Part shown: positions 44,570 through 56,505 of the stretch, one piece after another
Layout: every line of letters begins with the position of its first letter
Position numbering within the stretch: the stretch's first letter is position 1
From: Chrysopilus asiliformis
Taxonomy: Eukaryota > Arthropoda > Insecta > Diptera > Rhagionidae
DNA: 64,000 bases
Assembly (NCBI GenBank): GCA_964034945.1
Contig: OZ035962.1
Coordinates: 7,577,789-7,641,788 of the forward strand
Direction of reading: 5' to 3'
Position numbers and translations under genes: made by a program
Notes under the pieces: model-generated
Seen by the model: only the letters and a program-made list of their open reading frames with translations
The model's database searches: none
Told to the model about the DNA's origin: nothing

Positions 44570-45430
44570 GTAAATTAACATGAGCTGAACGAAACACAAG
44601 TTAATTCTTGGGGCCTCCCTATAATACCGAAATTATCTATCGTTGGAGCAAGAAGTTATCCACATCCATTAATGGTAGTTTTATTGGAATCGTTTACATG
44701 CACGGTCAGACGAAATGAAGACACTATCCATTGGAGCTAGCTAAAAGCAGACAGAACACCTGCTCCAAGATCAATAATTAAGGAATGTGTTGCTTGTAAT
44801 TCCAATCGAAGATTGCCAGCATCAAAAATGCAATAGCCAAGTCTCTAGATAGAGACAAGGTACACGCTGGATTCCAAGCCAAGGAAACATCTTCGGCTAT
44901 TTCTTGGACGGTCGATCGGTTTCAAGATTCAGACAATTCAGATTTATTGAAAGCTATACGCAACGGATCCCTTCTAAATAATTGCTTTTCGAAACCATCT
45001 AGTCCCGCTTGGGGCGTGTGTTGATCACTTCACATGCACGCGTAGGTGGCAAACAAGAATAGTGGCTGTGGAGTGGCCGCCAACCTGTATGCGCTGATCA
45101 GTCTCGTCGTACACATTATCGCCGTCGTCAAAACGGAATCTCCTGGACACACGAAGCCACTTAATTGATGTTTAAACTTCAGGAGTCACAGCAGCAGACT
45201 CCACGATCAAGTCCTGCCTTCTCCAAGGCATCCCTTGTCCAGACCGGACAGATAATTGTCAGTGAAGCAAAGATGAAGCATTCATGTTTGTTATCGGAAT
45301 TTGTGATCAGCAATGCTGTAATTCAATTCGCAATTACAGCAATTTCAATTATAAATGGTCCACACAGTGGTCATGTATCGATTGATTGTATCTCGTAAAC
45401 TCTTTAACTGAAAATAATTATGCGAAAAAG
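44570..45430. promoter_or_regulatory. candidate regulatory island
   Basis: Complex DNA with GATC/CGATC words (44913, 45098, 45206, 45380) and no transposon ends. Confidence 0.22.
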
Positions 45431-45990
45431 TTAAACCAACATCAGATCATGTTTCTCGGTTAAATTGAATTGAATCTCTCGGGAATTCTTCCAGCAACAT
45501 CCAAATTCTAAGAACGATTAAAATTCCAAACTGATGATTGTCTGAACAAAAAACAAACTTATTTGAATATTTCTTACACCTCGTTAATTTTCCATCTCAG
45601 TGCCTAATCGAAATGCTAAAATTAAATTTAATGATGTCTCGCCGGCTGGTATTGGATCACATGTAATGTTTAACTTGATTCAGATATTGACCAAATTCAG
45701 AATAACTTTGAATTTCAGCAGTCTCTATTGGTGTTCTTTCCAATATTTTTATATATATACATTAACCAGCCACTTTGTGAAAGGAAAACGCTTCCAAATT
45801 TTAAGCCTATAAATTTAATTTGCACGTGAAATATTTTTGGTATACTTTCAATAAACCTATATTTTAAATCAATCTAAATACGCAGACGTATTTTTTTAAA
45901 TTTTTTTAACAATTATTTTTATACAGTAGGTACAATTTTTACACCAAATGCAATATACCTATTGTTTTTATTTTGCAAAAACTCAGTGCA
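45431..45990. other. intergenic, nothing recognised
   Basis: AT-rich. Confidence 0.4.
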
Positions 45991-46160
45991 AATTCCATCA
46001 TATAACCCAGAGATCATTTTCCGTAGGGTCCAGATAGGTTTCATTGGTTGAAAACCAAGGCAGTCTGTCTGTCTGTCGGTCTGTCCGAAGTACCTATCTG
46101 AAATATTTCAAGAACGCATTGAGCTAGCGCCTTGATATTTTTATACTCTATATGAAATAT
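45991..46160. repeat. decayed repeat with GTCT/CTGT run
   Basis: 'GCAGTCTGTCTGTCTGTCGG' (from 46051) followed by 'ATTTCAAGAACGCATTGAGCTAGCG', wording like modules A and B, in which a GACA/GTCT run adjoins the phrase 'GAGCTAG'. Probably one more copy of the same kind of element. Confidence 0.45.
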
Positions 46161-47560
46161 CATAAAGGAGTGTATGAGATTTAATAGGAGTATATTAGAT
46201 TAAGCATGATTGAAAAAGCCTTTGATGCTGTTAAGATATCTAAATGAAATCTCGAAATCTAGTCTAGCAAAATAAACTCGTGAATTGAATGTTTCACAAC
46301 AGTACTCAGCATTTAGTAAGTTAGTCGTTCCGTGAATGTGGATTAAGTCAATCGTATGGAACCCTTCACAGTGGTTATTCTCGCTTAACGCCAAATCTCG
46401 CTGACCCAAAACCATTCTGATCCGACGCAATACCCGAACTGAACCAAGAGCCACCCAAATATTCAATGGACGCAGTCGCAAGTCTATCCGAGATCGTCAG
46501 ACGATTTGATCATAGATCTGTAGTAGAGGTAAATCAGCATAACTTTTTGGCATGGGATTTTCTCGCTTGCATTCACTACTAGCCAAGCAGAATTGATGAT
46601 AATGACATGATGATCGTTCATATTGTACCAGTCTGGAGGAACCGATCATGTAGTTTCGCTTAGCGTAACACTGAAAAAATAAATAGATTCCTATTTACTT
46701 GAACTATAGCAATAATACTTAACGCCGAAAAGACGTAATGCCGGTTACACACTCTGTCGAATTCGCGGGCCTAGGCAACACGCGCGGCCAGTCGTGCGCA
46801 GTGTTAAGCAACCGAATGTATCCGAATGCATCCGATCGTGTCGCATCTTCTTCTTATTATTATTTTACAGTCATTTACATCTAATCAGAATGTCGGCTAA
46901 TACTGAATCAAAATCGTCCATACTCTATCCCCCGGATCCCTTCTGATCATGTCGGTATTTTTTTTACTGACGCAGCAGTTCCGCGTGCTGAGTGGATTCG
47001 AATCGCTGGCCCCTTTGTCCTTTCCAATGTTGTCTGAAACGAACTCAACCGATCGGAATCACTTCAATTCACAAGGCTGAACAGGGTGTCCCGGTCCCGG
47101 TCGGTCGATGGCGATTCTTCTGGTGTTTCGGTTTTGGACCGATGGGTCCCATACTTTTTATTCCTTTCTTCGAACCGTCGTCATCTTTGTTGGCAGATCC
47201 AGGCGGAGGCAATTTCAATTGTGGTGTCTGCACCCCTCGAAGATGTCGATCTGGGATCGACTTAAGTGGCGTATCGCTGATTGCAAATATGCGAATCGAA
47301 TTGGAAAAAATGAGTTTTGGGTCTCAATGGCCATGCTTGAAAAAGGTTTGGCTTCTATAAAAAAATTTCACCAACTGCACGACTTCAGTGAGCTCAGCTC
47401 AGCTCGTGTATGAAGATCGGTTTGTTGAAGGTTTCTGAAGTCTGAGCACCGTTTCAAATATCAGCGGAACGCAACGCCACCAAAACAACTCAACTCAATC
47501 GAATGAACGCCACCACACTTGGAACGATTGGATGAATTTCATGTAATGAGTTACTTGATG
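46161..47560. promoter_or_regulatory. candidate regulatory island, GATC-rich
   Basis: Non-repetitive DNA with many GATC words (46509, 46516, 46612, 46648, 46833, 46936, 46945, 47052, 47194, 47248, 47256). Two overlapping plus-strand frames of 122 and 101 codons (46992-47413) are in conflict and show no family motif. Regulatory role is inferred only. Confidence 0.28.
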
Positions 47561-48291
47561 GATTCATTTTGATTAGGGATTTTTTTTCTTGTTTTCATTT
47601 TGTTTTGTTTTGGTGTTATGCTAAGCATTTCAAATGGAAAATAAACTTCTGATTAAATGAGACAAGAAAAGCGAAGTTACTGTTCCACGCACGTGATTGT
47701 CGGGTCGTTTTTTAAGGTTGAACAGAAATATAAAAAAAACATTACTTTCGATAAGATTGATGTTGCAATCACTCAAGAAAGGAGAACTCTATTGAACTGC
47801 CCACTATATAATTCATATAATTTTAATTGATATTATTTTTAAGAATGAGTCCTGTTAATTACTTGACAAGTTGAACACTTATATAGCCTTGGAAATGCGA
47901 TCATCATTTAAATTCAAAAAAGTATATCTTTGAGCTCTTTATGGTTGGAAAGAGGTAAAAAAGACAAGGCGAGAGTATTTAAGTAGACAACAATAGAATT
48001 CTGGGATGAAAACTGGGGGCACTGGGGCACCTTCGGCAGATTTTTTTCAAAGCTATATCCTGCCGAATTCCTTCGCTGAATTGGAAAAAACTTAATTTGA
48101 TAAAAACTTTGATTTTTGGATATAAAATACGGAAGAACTTTTTCCTCTAGTGTTAAAAAAAATAGGTCACCTTTACAAATTATAGTAATTTTGCCGAATT
48201 GCCGCGTACGGAGGATTTCTTTACGCTATATGAGTTGTATATATTAGACTTAGTATACCGTATGTAACTCATCGAACCAATCGTAAATGAA
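47561..48291. other. intergenic, nothing recognised
   Basis: AT-rich, no motifs. Confidence 0.4.
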
Positions 48292-48545
48292 CTACACCAA
48301 AATATTTCGATTTCCGCCTGCGCGTCTCTCGGTGCGTGAAACCATAACTTTTGGAATGATTGAGCTAGAGACTTGAAATTTTTTATAGTTGCGTTTCTCG
48401 TAAATAGGAAAGCTAAGTTCTTGAACAGCCAAAATCAGAACAGCCATTTCCCCCTCCACCATGCAAATGAAGCAGTTTTTTGCGATTTTATCTAAAACGA
48501 TGCATAGTATCCGAAAATTTATTATTCTCTCTTTTTTCGGTATCG
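48292..48545 (-). repeat. dispersed repeat module A (copy 2)
   Basis: The minus strand matches 22200-22445 in an ordered series of phrases; both translate to ...YEKR....KFQVSSSI... in one frame. No ends found. The surviving similarity shows that the foldback centre carries a repeat also found elsewhere. Confidence 0.7.
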
Positions 48546-49170
48546 GGTTTTTCAAATCAGAGTACGTATTAAGACTTTAAAAAATAAAAATCAATCAAAA
48601 ACATGTGTTAATTGAAACAAATATTGCAGTCGTGAGTATTCGATTGTTTTGCTCAAAACAATATATTAACAACTAATCATCTGTACAAGGTTAAATTTTA
48701 ACAAAAAAAAATAAAAACTAAAGCCCTTAAACGCAATACAAGTATTTCTCATGTGTTCAGAACAATAGCAAATTATCAAATACTCATGCTCATCAGTACT
48801 CATGAAATTTTCCAATACTCATTTAGAATTTTTGACTAAACATTTGGCACACTGCTCACGAGGTGAATAAATTACTCATGAGCAGTAGATACTCATGAAT
48901 GAGCATTTCCAAACTCTGCCAGTAGTTATTCTAAACATAACACAAAAAGATTCGACTCGATATCTCTAACGATGTAGAATCTAGCAGGGGAGGGGGTATG
49001 AAGGCAGAACGTTCACTACAACTTTCTCTGTGGAATGACCAAAATCGGTCAACCCAGTAAAAAGTTTTGCGTGAACAAAAAAATACATACGAGTCGAATT
49101 GAGAACTTTTCCTTTTTGGAAGTCTGTTAAAAATATCAATTAATTACAAAATAATCGGTTTGTCCAGTAA
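48546..49170. other. intergenic, nothing recognised
   Basis: AT-rich; several ACTCAT/CTCATGA words at 48750-48905 form a loose simple repeat. Confidence 0.4.
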
Positions 49171-50330
49171 TAGACAAGCAGTCTGAAAATTGTCCAATGA
49201 TGTTTCATAGGAGTCTAATTTAACGTAACCTAAGGAATTCCTGGCAATTTGACTTATCTCCCTTGAAATAGATAAGACGTTCCAATTAATTTCTTCAAGA
49301 ATACCACGATGTCATTGAACAAAATGTTTGCGACAATAATTGGTAAACCAAACTTTTTGATAGACGCAGTCGCATGTTAAAAATGTTAACAACTTGCAAA
49401 GCAAAAAGCATCGAAAAGGTCACGAGACGAATATGTCCCAAATTTAAAGCCAACGAACGCACTGATAAACTTTAAGTTCAAGACAAGACAACAAGAAGGT
49501 GTGATTCGTAAGTTTTCGAATCAGAAAATGATTTATTTTAAAAACGCATAGGTATCTAGTTTTCGAATTATAGTCCTAATACGACAATCTGGACCATAAA
49601 AAAGGGTAAATACGATTTTTGAAATACGCATCACAATAACAAACTTGCGAATCCCCTCTCCCCATCTGTCCTCTTCCATCTTCCCCCTGTTCTGCTATTT
49701 CTTGAACGGGTGCAGGAATTTTCATCCGATTTTCGCCGTAAGACATACGACCCCTAAAGGAAATATGCAAGACGATCTCCTGTGCAAAGTCTAATCGATA
49801 CCAATAGAAGGCAGTATAATCATCAGCTTTGTGTAGTGTCAAATACTTGTCCATCGCCCCTCAGAGCTCAGAAAAAACCCTGTCTTAGAACTCGAAACGC
49901 TCAAGTTTTTCGGCAAATGAACTGCATATCGTTGACAACGCAACACGATGAATGGAATTTTCCCACAAAAATTTCATCGTGAAATTAGTACCACGATAAA
50001 AGGTTCATTAAACAAAAATAACATCTGAAAATGGATAAACAAAGCCGCAGCCCAATAGAACAAAGATTCTCCTAAAAAATGTGTGAATCGATGTTAAATG
50101 ACAATTCCCGCAACACAGATCGTGTACTCTTTAAATAATATGGCACCTATCGACGGTAACAACCACAACATGACACGATCGCCCGAAATACGTGGAAATA
50201 AAAACATTTCATAATGAGCGGAAAATTCCCCTAACTTAAGTTTGAGATGATCGTGCAGATTTTCGAATTACCATCGATGTGCATCAATTTGTCTCATTTA
50301 TTGTTCAAATAAAATTTTCCTGGTTTTAAT
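49171..50330. other. intergenic, complex DNA, no gene recognised
   Basis: Mixed composition. The two opposing frames at 49576-49982 overlap and have no motifs. Might be regulatory, with GATC at 50118, 50178 and 50249. Confidence 0.3.
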
Positions 50331-50902
50331 GATTTAAGCAAACTAAGCCAGAGTTTCGTTTTGGAAGAAAAAGTTATTTATTTAAGTAAAAGACCAGAAT
50401 AGGGAGCAAAAAGTTACTTAGGATGATTATAAAAATAATTTTAAAATCGGGTTCGCAAATGTTTGCAAACAAATATTTTAAATTAGACGATCACACATCG
50501 AAAAAGTCGTAAATCTTTAATTTTCTCTAAATAATTTTTCAATTTACATATATTGTGTTATATACATATAAAAAACTGAATCTTGCTTCCAATTTTTTAA
50601 AAAAAATTATCCATCCGCAATGCGGGAGTCTGATTGAAGATTCAACAACATGTGAGGATTAGTTCTCTACAAACTTAGAATTTTCGAAAAAAATATTTAA
50701 AAAAAACTTAAATTTTAAGGGTCCACAAAGATTTGGCGAGACTGCAAAATTTTCCCATTTTTGCCACAATAAAAAAATTTGAAAAAACGACTGACAAAAT
50801 AATTTAGAAATCCCAACTGAAATCAATCATTTAATAAAAGGATCAAATTAAAAGCCGTGCTTTGAAGAACACTATACAAATCTAAAAACGAAATATACTA
50901 TC
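50331..50902. other. intergenic, nothing recognised
   Basis: AT-rich. Confidence 0.4.
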
Positions 50903-50991
50903 TTAACACGTTGGCTACCATGTGAGTCACCGGTGATCACAGCGTAAGTGAAATAAGAGTGCGTTTTTTTGGCTGGTAGCCAACGTGTTAA
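50903..50991. mobile_element. 81-bp piggyBac-type MITE (CACGTTG family)
   Basis: TTAA (50903-50906) - CACGTTGGCTACCA ... TGGTAGCCAACGTG - TTAA (50988-50991), with perfect 14-bp terminal repeats. Close relative of 39893-40107 (CACGTTGACTGCCA) and of the solo end at 52536. Confidence 0.88.
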
Positions 50992-51760
50992 CTTATATAT
51001 TTCTCCAATGAATTTTTCATCCTTCCCAAAAGTTCTTAGTCAGAGGTTTTTGAAGAAACTTTTTACTGAAACTCACAGTTTACATCCGATTGAATTTTTA
51101 GTTTTTTGACCAGGAGTTAATATTTTTTCGTATTTTTTTTTAACTAATTTCACGTTTTGTTCCAGAAAAAAAAAATTATTATCACAAGCGTACTAAAAAT
51201 GCCTTCATTGGTCGAGGAAATTACGAGCGGAAGGCGATAGAATAAATTTTTAATGACACATTTTTTTTTAGATAAGGCCCAATATAATGGTAAAAAGCCA
51301 AATCATAATTGCGCACAGGTAAATTCGTATAACGCGATGGTCACACCCTCCAAACAGTTTGCGCAACTCATTCAAAAGTTTAAAATTAGATTAGAGAATA
51401 TTTTGACACCGATTGCGATCTAAGAACGAAGAAATACGCGTTCTATTGACTCTAATGAATCGCGAAATGTTTATGAGATTTACTCAAGAGGCCATCCTAT
51501 TATCATCAAATGCTGATGACGCTCTACAAATCTAAGAAATCACGTGAGCTCTCCAACTGAACAACAGCCAAACTGCGTAGCTAACAAAATTTTTATGAAT
51601 GGCTATGAAACTGTATCACGCCACGATATCTTAAGGAAGTTGTAAACCTTGAATAAATAAACATTAATTTGCCAATCCGATGGAAAGAAGGAAAAAAAAC
51701 ATGCAGAAAGGTAAATAAATATATTTTTTTTCAAAGACTGGATCTTAAACCAGTAAAATC
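50992..51760. other. intergenic, nothing recognised
   Basis: AT-rich with a more mixed patch at 51300-51620. No gene or ends. Confidence 0.4.
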
Positions 51761-52120
51761 CATTTCATTTGTAGATCGATCAATCAACGTTTATCGCCAT
51801 CCATCGGAGTAGTGGATCTTAAGAGCAAATTCACATTTGGATCAGGTGGACAGGGCCACCTGAGTCGATTTTATTCCCCAGCTTATTATAGTCGCATTTC
51901 AATGTTCGAGTGTCATTGCTGTTGGACGATCGCAGGAAAATCTCCAATCTCCATTCCATTGATCAATTTTGCCGAAATCCCTAATTAGGCTGAATCGGAG
52001 AGTACCAACTTGGGAACGTTGGAATTAAAACAATCGCATAAGATCACAGCTAATCGCTTACGATCGCTGGATGCGGGATTGAAAATTGCTTCTGATTAAT
52101 AGCAACTTGTCAGCAAATTA
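51761..52120. promoter_or_regulatory. candidate regulatory island, GATC-dense
   Basis: Eight or more GATC words in 360 bases, including GATCGATCAATC (51774), GATCGC (51928, 52063) and GATCAATTT (51960). Confidence 0.28.
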
Positions 52121-52535
52121 ACCAAATCGAAACTGCGTCAATATTTCTTGCTTAATCTTTAATTTTATCTTAATTTCGAGAAAACAGACTTGAGTTCATT
52201 GAATTTTAAATGTAGCACTGCGTATAGAGTGCTTCTCCAATATTTGAGATATTTGTAAGATTGTATACAAAAAAGATAAGCAAATCCAAATAAACACATA
52301 ATAAAAAAAAATACTCTTAACTTCCTAAAAAATTTAGATTGTTTTGCATTCTTGCAAAATAAGTGGGATATGAATAGTGAAATATTTTAACACTCTAATA
52401 AATTTAAAAGATATCAAAAGGGAACGATTTGCGCCGCAGGCGACAATTTTTTTGGTCTGAACCGATAACTATAATAAAAAGCTCAAATAAAAGGCGATTA
52501 CTAAAAGTTGTCTTAAAATAGAGAAACCCCTACTT
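52121..52535. other. intergenic, nothing recognised
   Basis: AT-rich. Confidence 0.4.
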
Positions 52536-52553
52536 TTAACACGTTGGCTGCCA
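52536..52553 (+). mobile_element. solo end of CACGTTG-family piggyBac MITE
   Basis: TTAACACGTTGGCTGCCA matches the terminus of the elements at 39893 and 50903. I found no second TTAA-flanked end to the right, so the rest is deleted or diverged. Confidence 0.6.
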
Positions 52554-53430
52554 CTATATAAAAATAAAATGCTAACTGTAAATACCGAGGTCTGTCTGTA
52601 CTTGTGTATAAAATCTGCTAAGATTAGTGGAAAGTACTGTAAGGATAACGTGATTAACTTTTTCCTCAAATTTTCCGGAAAAATTTCATCTGGAGGTTTT
52701 GGGTTCCTGAATCCGATTCTGAAATCCAAAAATCCATTAGGATATTTCAAAAGCAAGGACATATATTCGAAGACTAAAAACTATAAAATAAAAAATAAAT
52801 AAAAATTGTAAAACAAAACATCATTTTATTAAAAAAAAATACACTAAAAAGAAAAAAACAATTTTTTGGGCGCTGTGTATGAGAAATAAAAGCGAGATAA
52901 AAGCATAACAAATCAATTAAAATAAATATTGATCTCGCCTTTATTCAGATATCAGATTATTTCAGATACTGAAGTGGCAGTTGCTTCAATTTGAAGTTTA
53001 TCTTATCACTGTCTGCTCATACATATATTTAGCTCTCTCTCTCACCAATGAAAAATTTCCATTTATCATTTTAAGCTCAATTTTCAAAACTTATGTGGGA
53101 TAATACCTTAAGGCTGAAAAAATATCAAAACTTCCATGATCAAAACCAATCAGATATTAAAATCATTGTCCTGAGAATAGATGATTGAGCAAAATAATTT
53201 AAAAAAAAATTAAGCAAAAGCCAAGATTCTGATCATCTGTATTTACCCCAAAGCAACGCTGATTAAAAATTCGAAACAGTTGACTACTGCTTCTTTGTTT
53301 ATCGTTCGTTTAATTCTCATATCCAGTAGTTACAACCTATAAATTACAAATATAGGTTTATTAAAGTTTAAGTTGATATTCTACACTATACCTGATATTC
53401 GTACACCAACTTCATAATTCATAATCGTTT
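52554..53430. other. intergenic, nothing recognised
   Basis: AT-rich; overlapping short frames at 52469-52802 show no motifs. Confidence 0.4.
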
Positions 53431-54640
53431 AAATGAATATCCTGTGGCTTGCTCCTCATAAAAAATCTTAAATATTCTTCGAATCGTTGTACGTTTTGGT
53501 AAAGCTACCTAACGAATTCAAACGATGAAAATTCAATTTTTGCTCACATCCTACCAAAATCTACCGCGAAATTTATGTGTCTGGGAAGATTTCGTTTTAA
53601 TTTTGTCGTTGAAATCAAGACGGCCGGCACAACCATTTCTCAGGTATAACATACCGGCATCATCCACTCGGCTTCCTATCAGAAAAAAAAATATTATGCA
53701 CTCCACGTTAATTAGTCCAATAAATTCCAAAGAGCCCAGACAAAAAAACGGACTTTCTGCAGCCCCAAGGTGAAATTTGAAATTCACCATCATGCGAATC
53801 AGAAACGTCAAGGTCTCGCGAAACGAATTTTTATACCCCTGTATTCAAATTCACTAGCTAATTACGACCATCATCAGGTAATCTGTGCCGGTCGACAAAA
53901 TTATGCAAAAATCTTCAACAGAATCTTTATTTTACAAAAACCTTAGAAATAGTAGAAGACCTTAATGCGATTTTAGGTGAAATTAGTTAAATTGTCCGAC
54001 TTTAAAATTAGATGTTCGAATATTGAAGAAAGACCACCTTCCAAGAAAGCGTAATCATCATCCTTTAATAAGATTATAAGGTATATACCAGCTGATGGAA
54101 TGGTGAATCGGGAGCATAATAAACTTATGGTTTCTCTGAACCACAGAAATTATAATGTCTTAAACAAAATATAATTGGGGCAACTGTAATTACATTAAAT
54201 GACCACAGAAAACGTGCAGACTGTGCGAAAAGACGAAATGGTCTTTATTTGATCTTAAACTCCAACCATATTTAAGTAACATCGAATGAGATCGATTATC
54301 AGTTTCAAGTCGGAGCCTTAAAAAGTCCACATCATCTCATTTCCTTAATGGCCTCATAATAAGCAGCCATTAACCATATAATGTGATCGACGGGGATTAA
54401 GGATTTAGTAACTCATTTATAAAAATTATTGATGATTATCGACTATTTGGAAAAGAAAAATGTTACGAAAAACAAATAAAATTTTAAGGTACCTAATTTA
54501 TTAAAGAAAACAATAATTAGGTAAGTGATTTTAGATTTATCAATCACCTTAAAGTTCTAAATTGTTTTTTTTTCATTCCGCGTTTTTTAATGTAGTTGAA
54601 AGCATAAGAAAAGCAATAATTGACAGGGGGCAATCGTTAA
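53431..54640. other. intergenic, partly complex DNA
   Basis: Mixed composition to about 54420; opposing frames at 53525-53811 are shadows of each other. No repeat ends, no gene. Confidence 0.35.
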
Positions 54641-54655
54641 ATACTCTACATTTAT

Positions 54656-54895
54656 GTGATAGGGGGGAAGGATTGGTCCGATTGGATTTTGGTGTAATGT
54701 AAAATCATGTTCTGAACCCATTTCATCTTTATAAACTTTTCGATACTATACGTCGTTTTCGAGAAAATAGAAAAAAAAGTATTCCATTTGCTTGGAAGGA
54801 GTGGTCCAAATAGATTTTGATGTATGGATAAGTAATGTAAAATCGTATTCCAAACACATTTTACCTTATTTATATTTTTGAGGAAAATCGGTAGT
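54656..54895 (-). repeat. imperfect direct duplication of about 120 bp
   Basis: 'GGAAGGA.TGGTCC...ATTTTG.TGTA...TAATGTAAAATC.T.TTC..AACCCATTT' occurs twice in tandem (from 54665 and from 54794). Read on the minus strand, both halves give similar peptides, hence a 91-codon frame that is a repeat artefact. Wording resembles module A. Confidence 0.6.
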
Positions 54896-56466
54896 CCTTG
54901 TTTCAGCCACCGAACAAAAAACGTCACTGCAATGCAGGAAATATGTCACTCTACATGAATCTTAACGGTTGATTCTATAAGTGAAACCAGAAATTATTCG
55001 CAACACCTACACATTCTTGAACTAAGCAAATTAAAAAAATGCCAGTTAAAAATATTTTGATTTTTCAACGATCATAAAGGACTGAGTGACAGGTCATTAC
55101 AGCTTTATCGCTTTTGTCCAACAGTTGGTTAAACCAAGATCTTCTTTGCAACTGCCAGCCAACGCAGTCCAATTGAAGAGGCACGCGTGTGTTTTAGCTT
55201 TGACACATCAAAATTTAAAATCCTCACTTTTTCTGTCAATTTAATTTATGCGCTTTTTTGGTTCTCTTAATGCGAACGATGATGTTGAGTGTTGATACAC
55301 AGCACACTTTCGTGGGAAATCACCGGTTTAAGTTCAAAAATATTTTAACGATTTTTCTGAAATCCACTTGGAAATTTTCGTTTCACCGCACGACGAGATG
55401 ATTTCGCTGTTTGCAGAACGATCTCGAATAAAATTAATTTCCATCAAAATTCGGTTGCTGCATGTGCATTTTCTGCGTGAAGTTCCATTTTACACTTTTA
55501 CTCGTGTGTGTCATCGTAAAACATCTTTCCCAGTGACTCTCGATAATAAATTTTATCTCAAGTTGGAAGGCGCGCCAAGATGATTCACATGAGAAACATT
55601 TCCGCTTCGAGGGGACCGACACACCACCCTCGCTTACTTCCTAACTATCCAATGCAATAAAAAGCGTGACCAGCCACCATCACCTCGTCTGGAACAGTTT
55701 TCGTCCCATCAAGGTGACTCAAGTGCCCTTGAAAAATGCCCTCCAACTAAAACTAGCCCGCCTAATACAACTTTATTAACGAATTCATCGGGTTTTTATT
55801 GCTGGGGAAATTACGTCAATCAATTAGAAGCCGCAGGGCAGAGTTTTAGAAGTCCTTTTTGGATCCCTTCGTTCCTCAAATAACGAAACTTTTAAGAGTT
55901 TGAATTCTTTCATCCCGCAAGCAATAATCAGGCGTTATGTTCTATCAACAAAAAAAAAACAACAGCACCCAAGGGTTTTTAACATTCATAATATGAAAGT
56001 ATAAGTAATCAAAGATATTTTAAATTATTTAATGATATTTCAAAAACTCCTTCATCCGCTTGACCAAATTAAATACGGATTAAAGAACCGCCATGTCGTG
56101 TATTTCGTAGCTATTCTTAGGTTGTATCATAAATAAATTGTTTGAATTAAATATTGTGCAACAAATAAAAATTCTATGGTACCTCATGAAGAGTGAGTCA
56201 ATTAGAAATGTGTTCTATAAACACACTGAGAAAATATATAGCCGGAAATATCATAATTTATATAACATTTTTGACTTGATGCATTTTGAGAGACGTGGAA
56301 ATATACTTTTTTTGAAAAAAAAAAGGCTATGACAAAATTTTGAATCAAAAAAGCAAATATTTTTATTTTTTTAATGGTACTATTTCAAAGTTTCATGCAG
56401 CAATGTAAGTCGATTTAATAAGGGGTATAATTTTGCTACCACTGTGCAGCATTTTTTACGAAAAAA
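54896..56466. other. intergenic; complex DNA at 55060-55870
   Basis: CGTGGGAA at 55311-55318 is a canonical Su(H) site, the only exact CGTGGGAA I noticed; a single word has little weight. Opposing frames at 55368-55622 are shadows. The rest is AT-rich. Confidence 0.35.
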
Positions 56467-56505
56467 GTGGTACATCGCGTGTACCACCAAGCCTATAAGG
56501 GTTAA
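56467..56505 (-). mobile_element. possible solo end of a piggyBac-type element
   Basis: On the minus strand TTAA (56502-56505) is followed by CCCTTATAGGC and then a perfect palindromic stem (GTGGTACA, 56467-56474; TGTACCAC, 56480-56487). TTAACCCTT is a common piggyBac terminus. No partner end was found. Confidence 0.4.

Noticed and set aside
46992..47413. Two overlapping frames of 122 and 101 codons
   Set aside because: Different frames over the same DNA, no motif, no splice or start support; composition explained by the GC-richer island.
4371..55318. Scattered Su(H)-type words (4371, 10382, 16801, 34413, 49960, 55311)
   Set aside because: About as many as expected by chance in 64 kb and not clustered; no Notch-response claim made.
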